DNA of 64,000 nt from Pseudomonas sp. A34-9 (GTDB taxonomy: Bacteria; Pseudomonadota; Gammaproteobacteria; Pseudomonadales; Pseudomonadaceae): the NCBI RefSeq assembly GCF_029543085.1, contig NZ_CP119967.1, forward strand, positions 4,056,501 through 4,120,500, written 5' to 3'. The position numbers and the translations under genes are program-made. The notes below the pieces were generated by a model. The model saw nothing but the letters and a program-made list of their open reading frames with translations, ran no database searches and had not been told where the DNA came from. How positions within the stretch are numbered: the first letter of the stretch is position 1; every line of letters begins with the position of its first letter. Below, one piece after another: positions 1 to 8,058 of the stretch.

Positions 1-73
1 TCAACGGATCATCCTCAACCACCAGAATCAATCCGTCAGGAAGGTGCGCGTCCGCCGTCGGTGTTGGGCACAT
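1..73 (-). CDS. Response regulator, N-terminal fragment (cut by window edge)
   Basis: Only the first 24 codons are in the window. Read from an ATG at 73 leftwards they give MCPTPTADAHLPDG followed by LILVVEDDPL, the first beta strand and acidic pocket (E-D-D) of a CheY-like receiver domain. A good ribosome binding site (AGGGAG) lies just upstream on the minus strand. The family receives a phosphoryl group from a sensor kinase; the output domain is outside the window, so the specific role is unknown. Confidence 0.7.
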   Translation of the reverse strand, partial: MCPTPTADAHLPDGLILVVEDDPL

Positions 74-271
74 GGAACTGCACTCCCTGAATTACATTAA
101 CGATTTAGCGGCTTGAATCCGCTGCTTATCTGGTATGAGCGGCGGGCTCTGCAGAAATTCATTTTTGATACAGGTCTTTTGCGAAACGTCGTTTTGCCCG
201 TCAGCGGCAATCGTTCGCAGCGGCGTATTTGTGGTTAAAATGCCGGCCCTTTTGCTTGCCGATCCTGACCG

Positions 272-1213
272 ATGAACCCTGAAGCCCTCGCCACCCTCCA
301 CGCCCATCTGCTGCCGGCACTCGCGGCCGCACCGAGCGAAACCCGTCGCCTGTTCCATGGGCGCGGTCGTTGCTGGCCGGGGCTGGAGCAGTTGACCGTG
401 GACTGGCTGCAAGGCGTGGTGCTGGTGTCACTGTTCAAGGAGCCGGTGCCTGAGCAACTGGAACATCTCAAAGCGTTGCTGCTGGCACTCACAGGGTCCG
501 CCGAATGGAAACAGTCTGGCGCACACACCTTGCTGATCCAGCATCGCTACTTGCCGCAAAGCACCGCCGAATGGCTGCTGGGGGACGAGATCGACGAAAT
601 GAGCATCGTCGAGGGCGGTTTGCAGTACCGCGTCGATCTGGGCCGCAAGCAGAACGCCGGGCTGTTTCTCGACATGCGTTACGGGCGCAACTGGGTGCGC
701 GAACAGGCCAGCGGCAAGCGCGTGTTGAATCTGTTTGCCTACACCTGCGGTTTTTCCGTGGCAGCCATCGAGGGTGGCGCCAGCCATGTGGTCAACCTGG
801 ACATGTCCCGCGCGGCCCTGAGCCGTGGCCGCGACAATCATCGCTTGAACGGCCATGACCTGAGCAAAGTCAGTTTCCTCGGTCACGACCTGTTCAAGTC
901 CTGGGGCAAGGTGATCAACAGCGGCCCATATGACCTGGTGATCATCGATCCGCCGTCGTTCCAGAAAGGCAGTTTCCTGCTGACCAAGGACTACCAGCGC
1001 GTGCTGCGTCGTTTGCCGGAATTGCTCACGGCGCAAGGCACGGTGCTGGCGTGCATGAATGACCCGGCGTTCGGTTCGGATTTTCTGATTGAGGGTGTCA
1101 CGCAGGAAGCGCCGAGCCTGCGCTTTGTAGAGCGGTTGGAGAATCCACCGGAGTTTCCGGACATAGACCCTGAAAGCGGCCTCAAGGCCTTAGTCTTCCA
1201 GCGCACTATCTGA
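272..1213 (+). CDS. Class I SAM-dependent methyltransferase, RlmI/RlmK-like
   Basis: A 313-residue Rossmann-fold methyltransferase. The SAM-binding motif I is NLFAYTCGF (residues 153-161), an acidic loop NLDMS follows, and the catalytic DPPSF motif is at 226-230. QNAGLFLDMR (127-136) is the conserved segment ahead of motif I in 23S rRNA methyltransferases of the RlmI and RlmL/K type. No PUA domain is seen at the N-terminus, unlike RlmI, so the substrate is not fixed; a large-subunit rRNA or another nucleic acid is the best guess. It stands alone, followed by a REP pair. Confidence 0.8.
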   Translation: MNPEALATLHAHLLPALAAAPSETRRLFHGRGRCWPGLEQLTVDWLQGVVLVSLFKEPVPEQLEHLKALLLALTGSAEWKQSGAHTLLIQHRYLPQSTAEWLLGDEIDEMSIVEGGLQYRVDLGRKQNAGLFLDMRYGRNWVREQASGKRVLNLFAYTCGFSVAAIEGGASHVVNLDMSRAALSRGRDNHRLNGHDLSKVSFLGHDLFKSWGKVINSGPYDLVIIDPPSFQKGSFLLTKDYQRVLRRLPELLTAQGTVLACMNDPAFGSDFLIEGVTQEAPSLRFVERLENPPEFPDIDPESGLKALVFQRTI

Positions 1214-1229
1214 CACCCCACAATCCCCT

Positions 1230-1307
1230 GTAGGAGCTGCCGAAGGCTGCGATCTTTTGCTTTTAAAAACAAGATCAAAAGATCGCAGCCTTCGGCAGCT
1301 CCTACAC
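1230..1307. repeat. REP inverted pair (BIME-like)
   Basis: GTAGGAGCTGCCGAAGGCTG followed by CGATCTTTTG and, after a short loop, the reverse complement. It can fold into one long hairpin. It lies between the convergent ends of the methyltransferase and the LuxR-type gene, so it may also end transcription or protect mRNA 3' ends. Confidence 0.85.
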
Positions 1308-1338
1308 TTGGATATCGTGCACTGAGCAATGGGCAAGG

Positions 1339-2112
1339 TCAGTTTTGACGCAACACCAGCGCAAACAACTCGCCATGCCCGGTGACATTGAGCTTGTGAT
1401 ACAGATTGCGTCGATGCACTTTGACCGTCTCCGGCGAGATGCCCATCTGCTGGGCCATCGCCTTGCTGGAAAAACCCTGCAAGATCAGCCGCGCCGTATC
1501 GACCTCACGCGCGGTCAGCCGCGCATCGAAGCGGTCAAGCAACGTCGCAAGATCCCCGACCACCGCTTCCGCCACCGCGCCCTGCGGCGGCAGCAACTGC
1601 ACATGCCGTCGCATCGCCGCCATCACCCAGTCACGCACGCACAGCAACCGGCCCTGCTCGGCCATGTCGAACGGCGTCGAACGACCCAATGACAAACCGA
1701 GCACGCCGCCTTCGACGTTGATCATGAACTGCAACTCGTCTTCGCCCACCACCGAGCGAAAGTAGCTCTGGTAGTACTCGCTGTGCAGAAACTGGTCCGG
1801 CGCCACCGAGGCGAGGCTGTGCAAGCCGTCGGCAATACCGGTCGACGCAGCCTGATAGAACGGATCGAGCAGGTACATTCCGGCAGTGTAACTGGCCAGT
1901 TCTTCCTGCTCGTCGGGGCGCCCCTTGCTGTCGAAGTCGATCAGCAACTGCGGCGCCTGCCCCGCTTGCATCAACGCCACCAGCGCGTTGTCCAGCGGCA
2001 CCAGCAAACGCAACGTGTCGACCAGCGCGCGCCAGAAACCCTCTTGGCCAACACCGGCAAATACCCGGGCCAGGCTTTGATGCACTGGCAACTCCTGCAG
2101 CAACGCGTCCAC
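1339..2112 (-). CDS. LuxR-family transcriptional regulator
   Basis: A 257-residue protein. The last 60 residues are a GerE/LuxR helix-turn-helix: LTAREVDTARLILQG, then SSKAMAQQMGISPETVKVHR, ending NLYHKLNV. The N-terminal 190 residues are a sensor-like region without a clear receiver domain, so this is not a classical response regulator; no cognate autoinducer synthase is in the window. It is divergent from the solute-binding-protein gene at 2223, separated by about 110 bp, and probably controls that gene and the peptidase behind it. The ligand is unknown. Confidence 0.82.
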   Translation of the reverse strand: MDALLQELPVHQSLARVFAGVGQEGFWRALVDTLRLLVPLDNALVALMQAGQAPQLLIDFDSKGRPDEQEELASYTAGMYLLDPFYQAASTGIADGLHSLASVAPDQFLHSEYYQSYFRSVVGEDELQFMINVEGGVLGLSLGRSTPFDMAEQGRLLCVRDWVMAAMRRHVQLLPPQGAVAEAVVGDLATLLDRFDARLTAREVDTARLILQGFSSKAMAQQMGISPETVKVHRRNLYHKLNVTGHGELFALVLRQN

Positions 2113-2131
2113 GCACTACCCCTTTTGAGTA

Positions 2132-2150
2132 ACCCATGATGGGAATGGGT
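2132..2150. promoter_or_regulatory. Possible operator in the divergent LuxR / solute-binding-protein gap
   Basis: A 6-bp inverted repeat, ACCCAT (2132-2137) and ATGGGT (2145-2150), lies just upstream of the LuxR-type start codon in the divergent promoter region. The position fits an autoregulatory or shared operator. The symmetry is short, so it could be chance. Confidence 0.3.
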
Positions 2151-2222
2151 CAGGCCTGGCCGGCCCGATAGGCTGACCACTCCTGTTCATCACCGGCCTG
2201 CACAGGCCAGGAGTGCCGCATC

Positions 2223-3338
2223 ATGCGTCGTCACCGAGGCTGTATCAACCTCAGTATTCCACTGGGCCTGCTGGCCGGCATTGGCGTCACCTCGATGGCC
2301 ATGGCCGCCGACGCACCGAGCGTGCACGTCTACAACTGGTACGACTACATCGGCCCGAATACCCTGCACGATTTCCAGCGCGACAGCGGGATCCAGCCGG
2401 TCTACGACACCTTCGACAGCGCCGAAGTCCTCGAAGGCAAACTGATGACCAGCCGCAGCGGCTACGACGTGGTGGTGGCAAGCAACTTCAGCCTGCCGAC
2501 GCTGATCAAGGCCGGCGCCCTCGCGCCGCTGCCGCGCGACCAACTGCCGGGCTGGAAGAATCTCGATACCGGTCTGTTGGCGAAACTGGCCAACAACGAT
2601 CCCGGCAATCAGTACGCGGTGCCGTACCTGTGGGGCACCAACGGCATCGGTTACAACGTCGACAAGGTGCGCGCGGCGCTAGGCGACAAAGCACCGGTGG
2701 ATTCGTGGGATCTGGTGTTCAACGAAGACAACCTCGCCAAACTCGGCCAGTGCGGTGTGGCGATGCTCGATTCGCCGTCGGAAATGCTGCCGGTCGCCCT
2801 GCATTACCTCGGTTTGCCACCGAACAGCACCGATCCCGAAGACTATAAAAAAGCCGAAGCGCTGCTGCTGAAACTGCGCCCGCACATTGCCTACTTCAAC
2901 TCGTCGAAATTCATCAGCGACCTGTCCAACGGCAACATTTGCGTGGCGGTGGGCTGGTCGGGGGCGATGCTGGAAGCCAAGACCAATGCCGAGCAAGCCA
3001 ACAACGGCGTGAAAATCGCCTACAGCCTGCCCAAGGAAGGCGCGCCGGTGTGGTTCGACACGCTGGTGCTGCTCAAAGACGCGCCGAACCGGCCGCAAGG
3101 GCTGGCGTTTATCGACTATCTGCTGCGCCCCGAAGTGATCGCGCCGGTCAGTGATCATCTGTCGTACCCCAACGGCAATCGCGCGGCGACACCGCTGGTG
3201 GCCGAAGCCACGCGGGACAACCCGGCGGTTTATCCGTCTGCCACCGCGATGGCCACGCTGTACACCCTTGAACCTTTACCGAAAGCCACCGAGCGCGTGC
3301 GTACGCGGGTGTGGAGCAAGGTCAAGAACGGCCAGTAA
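2223..3338 (+). CDS. Polyamine-type ABC transporter substrate-binding protein (PotF/SpuD-like)
   Basis: A 371-residue periplasmic binding protein. A signal peptide ends near AMA-AD (about residue 28). The mature start, VHVYNWYDYIGPNTL, matches the first strand and the ligand-stacking aromatic of PotF/SpuD/SpuE proteins, and NGIGYNVDKV is a family segment. No permease or ATPase gene is nearby, so it must share a transporter encoded elsewhere or work as a sensor-linked receptor. The next gene (90 bp on, after a REP) is a P1 peptidase, which suggests uptake of amines or small peptide-like amines. Confidence 0.88.
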   Translation: MRRHRGCINLSIPLGLLAGIGVTSMAMAADAPSVHVYNWYDYIGPNTLHDFQRDSGIQPVYDTFDSAEVLEGKLMTSRSGYDVVVASNFSLPTLIKAGALAPLPRDQLPGWKNLDTGLLAKLANNDPGNQYAVPYLWGTNGIGYNVDKVRAALGDKAPVDSWDLVFNEDNLAKLGQCGVAMLDSPSEMLPVALHYLGLPPNSTDPEDYKKAEALLLKLRPHIAYFNSSKFISDLSNGNICVAVGWSGAMLEAKTNAEQANNGVKIAYSLPKEGAPVWFDTLVLLKDAPNRPQGLAFIDYLLRPEVIAPVSDHLSYPNGNRAATPLVAEATRDNPAVYPSATAMATLYTLEPLPKATERVRTRVWSKVKNGQ

Positions 3339-3363
3339 TCCCGTTTTGAAGACATCACAAAGT

Positions 3364-3391
3364 CCTGTGGGAGCGAGCTTGCTCCCACAGG
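3364..3391. repeat. REP hairpin
   Basis: CCTGTGGGAGCGAGC and its near-perfect inverted complement form a hairpin between the binding-protein and P1 peptidase genes. It belongs to the second REP type of this genome (also at 48996-49029). Confidence 0.8.
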
Positions 3392-3427
3392 GACGGTGTA
3401 CAACCCTTTTTAGAGAGACAACCATCG

Positions 3428-4546
3428 ATGAAACCTCGTGCCCGTGACCTCAACATCCGCATTGGCCAACTACCTCCTGGCCCGCTCAACGCCATCACCG
3501 ATGTCCCCGGCGTGCGCGTCGGCCACAGCAACGTGCGCGGACGCAGCAGTGCCGGACGCGACATCTGCACCGGTGTCACGCTGATCGAACCGCGCCCGGG
3601 CTCGACCAATCAGCAGCCGTGCTTTGCCGGCGTGCATGTGCTCAACGGCAATGGTGATGCCACCGGTCTTGAATGGATTCGCGAGGCAGGCCTGCTGACC
3701 AGCCCGATTGCATTCACCAACACCCATAGCCTCGGTGTGGTGCGTGATGCCTTGGTAGCACTGGATCGCCAGCAGCAACCCGACGACGGTCGTCTCTACT
3801 GGAACATGCCAGTGGTGCTGGAAACTTTTGATGGTTTGCTCAATGACATCAACGGCTTTCACGTCCAGCCAGAGCACGTCGCCGAAGCGTTGAGCACAGC
3901 CGTCAACGGTCCCGTCGTGGAAGGCGCAATCGGCGGTGGCAGCGGCATGATCTGCCATGAATTCAAGGGCGGCATCGGCACCGCGTCACGCCGTTTGAGT
4001 AGTGCTCAGGGCGGCTGGACTGTGGGCGCGATCGTGCAGGCCAATCACGGCATTCGCAACGAGTTGCGGGTCGATGGCTACCCGGTCGGGCGCTACATGG
4101 AACAGAAAGATTCGCCATTCTTGCGGGCATCGTTGCCGCATCCAGGCATGGGTTCGATCGTCGTCTGCCTGGCCACCGATGCGCCGCTGTTGCCGCATCA
4201 GTGCACACGTCTGGCGCAGCGCGCGAGCCTCGGTCTGGCGCGGACTGGTGGCGGTAACGAGGATCACAGCGGCGACATCTTCATCGCTTTCGCCACGGGT
4301 AATGATCACGTACCGCCGGCTGCCTACGAAGGCAAAGGCGCGCCAACCTGCGACGGCTTGCGCATGGTCAACAATGATCACATCAGCGAGCTGTTCCTGG
4401 CCGCGACCGAGGCGGTTGAAGAAGCGATCATCAATGCGTTGCTGGCCAGCGACAGCACCGAGGGCAACGGACATTCGGTGCCGGGTCTGGACGCCGAAAC
4501 CCTGCTCGCCGCGCTCGCCAAGGCAGGCTGGCCCGGCGCCCGCTGA
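3428..4546 (+). CDS. P1-family peptidase (DmpA-like aminopeptidase / D-esterase)
   Basis: A 372-residue Ntn-type hydrolase of the S58/DmpA family, close in length to DmpA (375). The N-terminal signature NAITDVPGVRVGH is present. The self-cleavage site is expected between Gly242 and Ser243 in HPGMGSIVVCLATDAPLLP, making Ser243 the new N-terminal nucleophile of the beta subunit, as known for DmpA. The substrate-pocket segment GGGSGMICHEFKGGIGTASR is at 169-188. Such enzymes remove N-terminal residues, including D- or beta-amino acids, from short peptides. No signal peptide is seen, so it acts in the cytoplasm, probably on what the preceding binding protein brings in. Confidence 0.85.
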   Translation: MKPRARDLNIRIGQLPPGPLNAITDVPGVRVGHSNVRGRSSAGRDICTGVTLIEPRPGSTNQQPCFAGVHVLNGNGDATGLEWIREAGLLTSPIAFTNTHSLGVVRDALVALDRQQQPDDGRLYWNMPVVLETFDGLLNDINGFHVQPEHVAEALSTAVNGPVVEGAIGGGSGMICHEFKGGIGTASRRLSSAQGGWTVGAIVQANHGIRNELRVDGYPVGRYMEQKDSPFLRASLPHPGMGSIVVCLATDAPLLPHQCTRLAQRASLGLARTGGGNEDHSGDIFIAFATGNDHVPPAAYEGKGAPTCDGLRMVNNDHISELFLAATEAVEEAIINALLASDSTEGNGHSVPGLDAETLLAALAKAGWPGAR

Positions 4547-4561
4547 TACCGCCGTTCCCCT

Positions 4562-4585
4562 GTAGGAGCTGCCGAAGGCTCCTAC
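4562..4585. repeat. Short REP hairpin
   Basis: GTAGGAGCTGCCGAAGGCTC and CTAC form a truncated REP hairpin directly after the P1 peptidase gene. Confidence 0.7.
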
Positions 4586-4617
4586 GGGGTGCTCACGGGC
4601 TCCACTTCCTCCCCATC

Positions 4618-4641
4618 AAAGAGCTTTGAGGCTCTTTTTTT
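4618..4641. terminator. Rho-independent terminator
   Basis: AAAGAGC, loop TTTGAG, GCTCTTT followed by more T. It serves the + strand P1 peptidase transcript; the flanking A/T runs could also let it end the TetR gene transcribed from the right. Confidence 0.7.
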
Positions 4642-4652
4642 GTCTGCGTCAA

Positions 4653-5285
4653 TCAGCTGTCCGCCAGCGAATCGGCGCGAATCGAGCGCCAGGCCGCTTG
4701 TGCCAACAACTCGCGATAGTCCGCCGGACTGCCCTTCACCCGTCCCGCCAACCAGGCGCGGCAGTAACTGTCGGCCTGACCGATGATCAATGACGGCAAG
4801 AGTTCGGCGGGCAGCGCCTTGAGTTCGTCTGCGCGCCCCGATTCGGCCAGCCAGTCGCGCAGACGCACATTGCGCGCCTTGTTGCGCTCGGCCAGATCAT
4901 CCTTGAACGGCCCCTTGGTGACAGCAAACCGCGCGTGGTACTGGAAACGCGCCCATTGCGGTTGGCGTTCGACCCAATCGACGTAGCTGAATACCAGCGC
5001 CTGCACACCTTCCTCGGTGGTTTTCGCCGCCTCCAGATACGTGTCTCGCAGACGCGCCTGATCCTCCAGCGCGGTGAAAAACAGCGCCGCGACCAAACCC
5101 TCCTTGTTGCCGAAATGGTGATAGATCGCCCCGACGCTGGTATCGCACTCGGCTCGAATCATGTCGATGGTGGTGGCTTCGATCCCCTGCTCGTTGAACA
5201 GGCTCAACGCCTTGCGAAAGATATCGCGCTTGAGTTCGGCGCGCCGGCCGGGGTAGCTGCGTTCGAGTAAGTCTGCGGTGTCCAT
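4653..5285 (-). CDS. TetR/AcrR-family regulator
   Basis: A 210-residue repressor, with the start chosen at MDTADLLERSYPGRR because upstream codons are not protein-like. The helix-turn-helix is TTIDMIRAECDTSVGAIYHH and the following FGNKEGLVAALF (about residues 38-69). The C-terminal ligand domain is not assignable. It is divergent from a DUF4442-type gene with a 31-bp perfect palindrome between them, the obvious operator, so it most likely represses itself and that neighbour. Ligand unknown; a fatty acid or acyl-CoA would fit the neighbour. Confidence 0.87.
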   Translation of the reverse strand: MDTADLLERSYPGRRAELKRDIFRKALSLFNEQGIEATTIDMIRAECDTSVGAIYHHFGNKEGLVAALFFTALEDQARLRDTYLEAAKTTEEGVQALVFSYVDWVERQPQWARFQYHARFAVTKGPFKDDLAERNKARNVRLRDWLAESGRADELKALPAELLPSLIIGQADSYCRAWLAGRVKGSPADYRELLAQAAWRSIRADSLADS

Positions 5286-5380
5286 GGTGCTCACAGCCAG
5301 AAAGTAGAGGTTGGAAGGGCCACAGTGCGCCCCTGACAAAACACGCTCAGGTTGACAGATTTCCCGCAGACAGAATACCG

Positions 5381-5411
5381 TTCCGTTACAGAATATTATT
5401 CTGTAACGGAA
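5381..5411. promoter_or_regulatory. Perfect 31-bp palindromic operator
   Basis: Half site TTCCGTTACAGAATA, one central T, then the exact reverse complement. The symmetry continues outwards with CAGAAT (5371-5376) and ATTCTG (5416-5421), equally spaced from the centre. It lies between the TetR start (5285) and the thioesterase-like start (5448). A TTGACA hexamer at 5352-5357 sits upstream on the + strand, so a bound repressor could cover promoters in both directions. Confidence 0.85.
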
Positions 5412-5447
5412 CATCATTCTGCAAAATCACTTCTCGCGAGGCTTTCC

Positions 5448-5888
5448 ATGAGTCAGTTTCTCAGCATGTTCAACAGCGCCGGTCCGCAGGCATTCAGCCA
5501 GATGGCCTGCCAGGTCGCGCCGTACTTCAGCAGCATCAACCCACTGGTGACCGAGTTACGGGCGAACTCGGCAACGGTACAGGTGCCGTTCCGTCGTGAG
5601 ATCACCAATCACCTCGGCACCGTGCATGCGATTGCCATGTGCAACGCCGCAGAACTCGCTGCCGGGATGATGACCGATGTGTCGATCCCCGCCGGCGCAC
5701 GCTGGATCCCGAAAGGCATGACCGTTGAGTACCTGGCCAAGGCGAAAACCGATGTGACGGCGGTGGCCAGTGGTGAAGGCGTGGACTGGCAAAGCGAGGG
5801 CGACAAGATCGTCAACGTCGACATTCACGATACCGAGGGCAAAAAAGTGTTCACGGCGCGCATCACCATGAACGTCAAACTCGGCTGA
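5448..5888 (+). CDS. Hotdog-fold DUF4442 / PaaI-like thioesterase-family protein
   Basis: A 146-residue single-domain protein. The start is chosen at MSQFLSMFNSAG because the longer frame reads back through the operator. The pattern ITNHLGTVHAIAMCNAAELAAG is the hotdog helix with the family's N-H-x-G-T-V-H-A segment, and the ending VFTARITMNVK is the last strand. Members are thought to hydrolyse acyl-CoA or to bind acyl groups. It is alone behind the palindromic operator and ends at a strong terminator. Substrate unknown. Confidence 0.8.
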   Translation: MSQFLSMFNSAGPQAFSQMACQVAPYFSSINPLVTELRANSATVQVPFRREITNHLGTVHAIAMCNAAELAAGMMTDVSIPAGARWIPKGMTVEYLAKAKTDVTAVASGEGVDWQSEGDKIVNVDIHDTEGKKVFTARITMNVKLG

Positions 5889-5899
5889 ATCGCGGACAG

Positions 5900-5939
5900 A
5901 AAAAAGCCCTTGCTGGGCGATTCACAGCAAGGGCTTTTT
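5900..5939. terminator. Bidirectional terminator
   Basis: AAAAAGCCCTTGCTG, a 9-nt loop, CAGCAAGGGCTTTTT. It lies between the convergent thioesterase-like gene and the GNAT gene and has T runs on both strands. Confidence 0.92.
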
Positions 5940-5951
5940 ACCGATGAGAGA

Positions 5952-6638
5952 TCAGTGCAGGGTCAGGCGTTGCCGGACAAACTCCTCGACATGGCGAGTG
6001 GTCTGATCGAGGTGTCGGTCGCGCTGTTTCTCAGCGTCGAGCATCGCCCGCTTGCCGTTTTTCTGCAGCAGATAGGTATGGATCTGCTGCACTTCCAGCG
6101 ACCGGTAAATCGGCGTGGTGTCGATAAATCCGCGCAGGCCATTGCTGCGGTAATGCCGGGTGCTCATCAACACCTGGGTTTCACGCTGGCCAATCACCTC
6201 AAAGCCCAACGCTTCGAAGTACGGCACTTTACCGACCGTGCAGGCCAGTTCCGCATGGGGGTAACGCCCGACCATTTCAGCGATCATCGCCCGCGCCACG
6301 CCCTGACGCCGATGCCCTTCGCGCACCGCCATGTAGGCCACGCTGCAGGCTTCCCAGTCGCCCTGCACCGGCAGGTACAACAGGAAACCGACCACTTGCT
6401 CCGGATCATCCTCGTCGGTGGCGACCAGCAACTCGACATCGGTGCCCTTCTCGCCATTCAACGCTTCCAGATACAGATGCACCTCATAACCGACCGCGTA
6501 CTGATAAACGTTGTACAGCAGGTTGCTCGGGCCAAGACCGACCGCGCTGATGTCGGTCAGGTAGTCGACGACCATCTGCAGGATCTGGCTGTTGACGCCT
6601 TCGGGGCATGGGGATTTGTAGTGGGTGATGCGTGGCAT
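5952..6638 (-). CDS. GNAT-family N-acetyltransferase
   Basis: A 228-residue protein starting at MPRITHYKSPCPEG; the longer open frame to 6749 lacks protein-like sequence. The acetyl-CoA loop is RRQGVA inside VREGHRRQGVARAMIAEMV, and a later segment, YFEALGFEVIG, is the usual GNAT closing strand. The N-terminal 70 residues are an extra region before the GNAT core. It is monocistronic, with the terminator at 5900-5939. Acceptor substrate unknown. Confidence 0.82.
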   Translation of the reverse strand: MPRITHYKSPCPEGVNSQILQMVVDYLTDISAVGLGPSNLLYNVYQYAVGYEVHLYLEALNGEKGTDVELLVATDEDDPEQVVGFLLYLPVQGDWEACSVAYMAVREGHRRQGVARAMIAEMVGRYPHAELACTVGKVPYFEALGFEVIGQRETQVLMSTRHYRSNGLRGFIDTTPIYRSLEVQQIHTYLLQKNGKRAMLDAEKQRDRHLDQTTRHVEEFVRQRLTLH

Positions 6639-6832
6639 GACAGGCGAACTCCGACGGAAAACCGCGACATCATACCTTGTGGGCTGGGCCAGCCTGCATT
6701 GGCAACGAAATCGAAGGTGGGAGCGCGCCGTGCCTGAAAAAAATTTCATCCGCCGCAGACGGGATCTTTCGCAAATCAGGCATCCAATTCTGCAGCTGCG
6801 TTCACTTTCGACGCAGGCCTTGAGGAGTTGTC

Positions 6833-7156
6833 ATGAGCGTTTTGCGTTCCCTGTCCAAATGGCGAAAAACCCTGTTGCTGGTGCCGGTGACGCTGGCGGC
6901 GCTGAGCAGCGCCCCGGTGTTTGCGCAACCGGTGGTGATCGTCCAGCAAGCCCCTCCGCCGATGCGCATGGAAGTGATGCCCGGCGCACGTCCCGGTTAT
7001 GTCTGGGATCAAGGTCATTGGCGCTGGCAAGGACGCGGTTATGTATGGATGCCCGGCCACTGGCAACCTGTGCGGTACGGCGCGCGCTGGAAACCCGGGC
7101 ACTGGCAGGCGCGCGGGCCCAACTGGTTCTGGGTCGAGGGGCATTGGGTGCGATGA
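6833..7156 (+). CDS. YXWGXW repeat-containing secreted protein
   Basis: A 107-residue exported protein. The signal peptide ends near VFA-QP (about residue 32). The mature part is almost all aromatic repeats of the YxWxxGHW type: YVWDQGHWRW, YVWMPGHWQ, ARWKPGHWQ and FWVEGHWV. This matches the YXWGXW protein family, small envelope proteins of unknown function. It is followed 42 bp later by a lipoprotein with the same repeats, so the pair probably acts together in the periplasm or on the outer membrane. Confidence 0.82.
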   Translation: MSVLRSLSKWRKTLLLVPVTLAALSSAPVFAQPVVIVQQAPPPMRMEVMPGARPGYVWDQGHWRWQGRGYVWMPGHWQPVRYGARWKPGHWQARGPNWFWVEGHWVR

Positions 7157-7198
7157 ATGCGCAACAGCCTGTCCACCACTTCTTGCGAGAACACCACC

Positions 7199-7411
7199 AT
7201 GTCGAAAACCGTTAAAGCACTGGTGGCCGCCACGCTGCTGACCGTTACGTTGTCCGGTTGCGTCGTCGAGCCGGCCCGTCCGCATCGGCCTCCGCCGCTG
7301 GTCGAAGTCGTTCCGGTGATGCCGGCGCCGGGTTATCACTGGGTTGCCGGGCACTATCGCTGGGGCGGCAACCAATGGCGCTGGGTGCCGGGGCACTGGC
7401 GGGCGTATTGA
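7199..7411 (+). CDS. Small YXWGXW lipoprotein
   Basis: A 70-residue lipoprotein starting at MSKTVKALVAATLL; the longer in-frame start at 7157 would spoil the signal. The lipobox is LSGC (Cys after LTVTLSG). The mature part carries YHWVAGHYRWGG and WRWVPGHW, the same repeat as the preceding gene. It is probably co-transcribed with that gene. Function unknown. Confidence 0.78.
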   Translation: MSKTVKALVAATLLTVTLSGCVVEPARPHRPPPLVEVVPVMPAPGYHWVAGHYRWGGNQWRWVPGHWRAY

Positions 7412-7426
7412 TCGAAACCGATGGCG

Positions 7427-7984
7427 TCACTGCTGTGGCGCCACCACTTTGAATTTGATGGCGATGTCCTTGGACACTACCGTGTCCGCCCACTCCCCCG
7501 CGCCGAGGCCAAACTCGTCGCGCTTGAGCACCAGTTCACCGTCGAAAATGCCGATGGCGCTGTCCGGCTTCAGCTCCACCGGCACTTGTACTTCGCGGGT
7601 AATGCCTTTTAGGGTGAGCTGGCCGGCGATCAGGTAGCGGTGCTCGGCCACTTGGGTGAAGTGGCTGGATTCGAAAACCGCGACCGGGAATTTGGCAGTG
7701 TCGAACCACGCCGGTTTCACCAGTTCGGTGTTGGCGTCTTCGCTGCCGGCATCGATGCTGTTGAGGTCGATATGCAACGTGGCGTGGGCGTTGGCGAGGT
7801 TGTCGGTGTCAAAGTCCAGCGTCGCCTCGAACTTGCCGAAGGTGCCGTACATCCGCGCGCCCATCTGGTTGTAGGTAAAACTGATCTGACTGGCAGTGGT
7901 GTTGACCCGCGTGTATTCGACAGCCTGCGCGGCATAGACGACGCACAGCGAACACGCGGCAGCCAGCAGCAATCGGATCGACAT
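7427..7984 (-). CDS. YceI-family periplasmic protein
   Basis: A 185-residue protein with a signal peptide (cleavage near AQA-VEY). The family pattern is clear: SQISFTYNQMGARMYGTFGKFEATLDFD at the start, then WFDTAKFPVAVFESSHF and GQLTLKGITREVQVPVEL. YceI proteins form a lipocalin-like barrel that binds polyisoprenoids or other amphipathic lipids in the periplasm. The start is MSIRLLLAAACSL at 7984. No cytochrome b561 partner is adjacent, although one is often found with YceI genes. Confidence 0.9.
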   Translation of the reverse strand: MSIRLLLAAACSLCVVYAAQAVEYTRVNTTASQISFTYNQMGARMYGTFGKFEATLDFDTDNLANAHATLHIDLNSIDAGSEDANTELVKPAWFDTAKFPVAVFESSHFTQVAEHRYLIAGQLTLKGITREVQVPVELKPDSAIGIFDGELVLKRDEFGLGAGEWADTVVSKDIAIKFKVVAPQQ

Positions 7985-8058
7985 GGGATTCTCCGGGCGA
8001 GGCTTGCCGTCGAGGGACTCGATTGACTTAAGCAAACATCCGCCCGTTGCGCCAGCGC

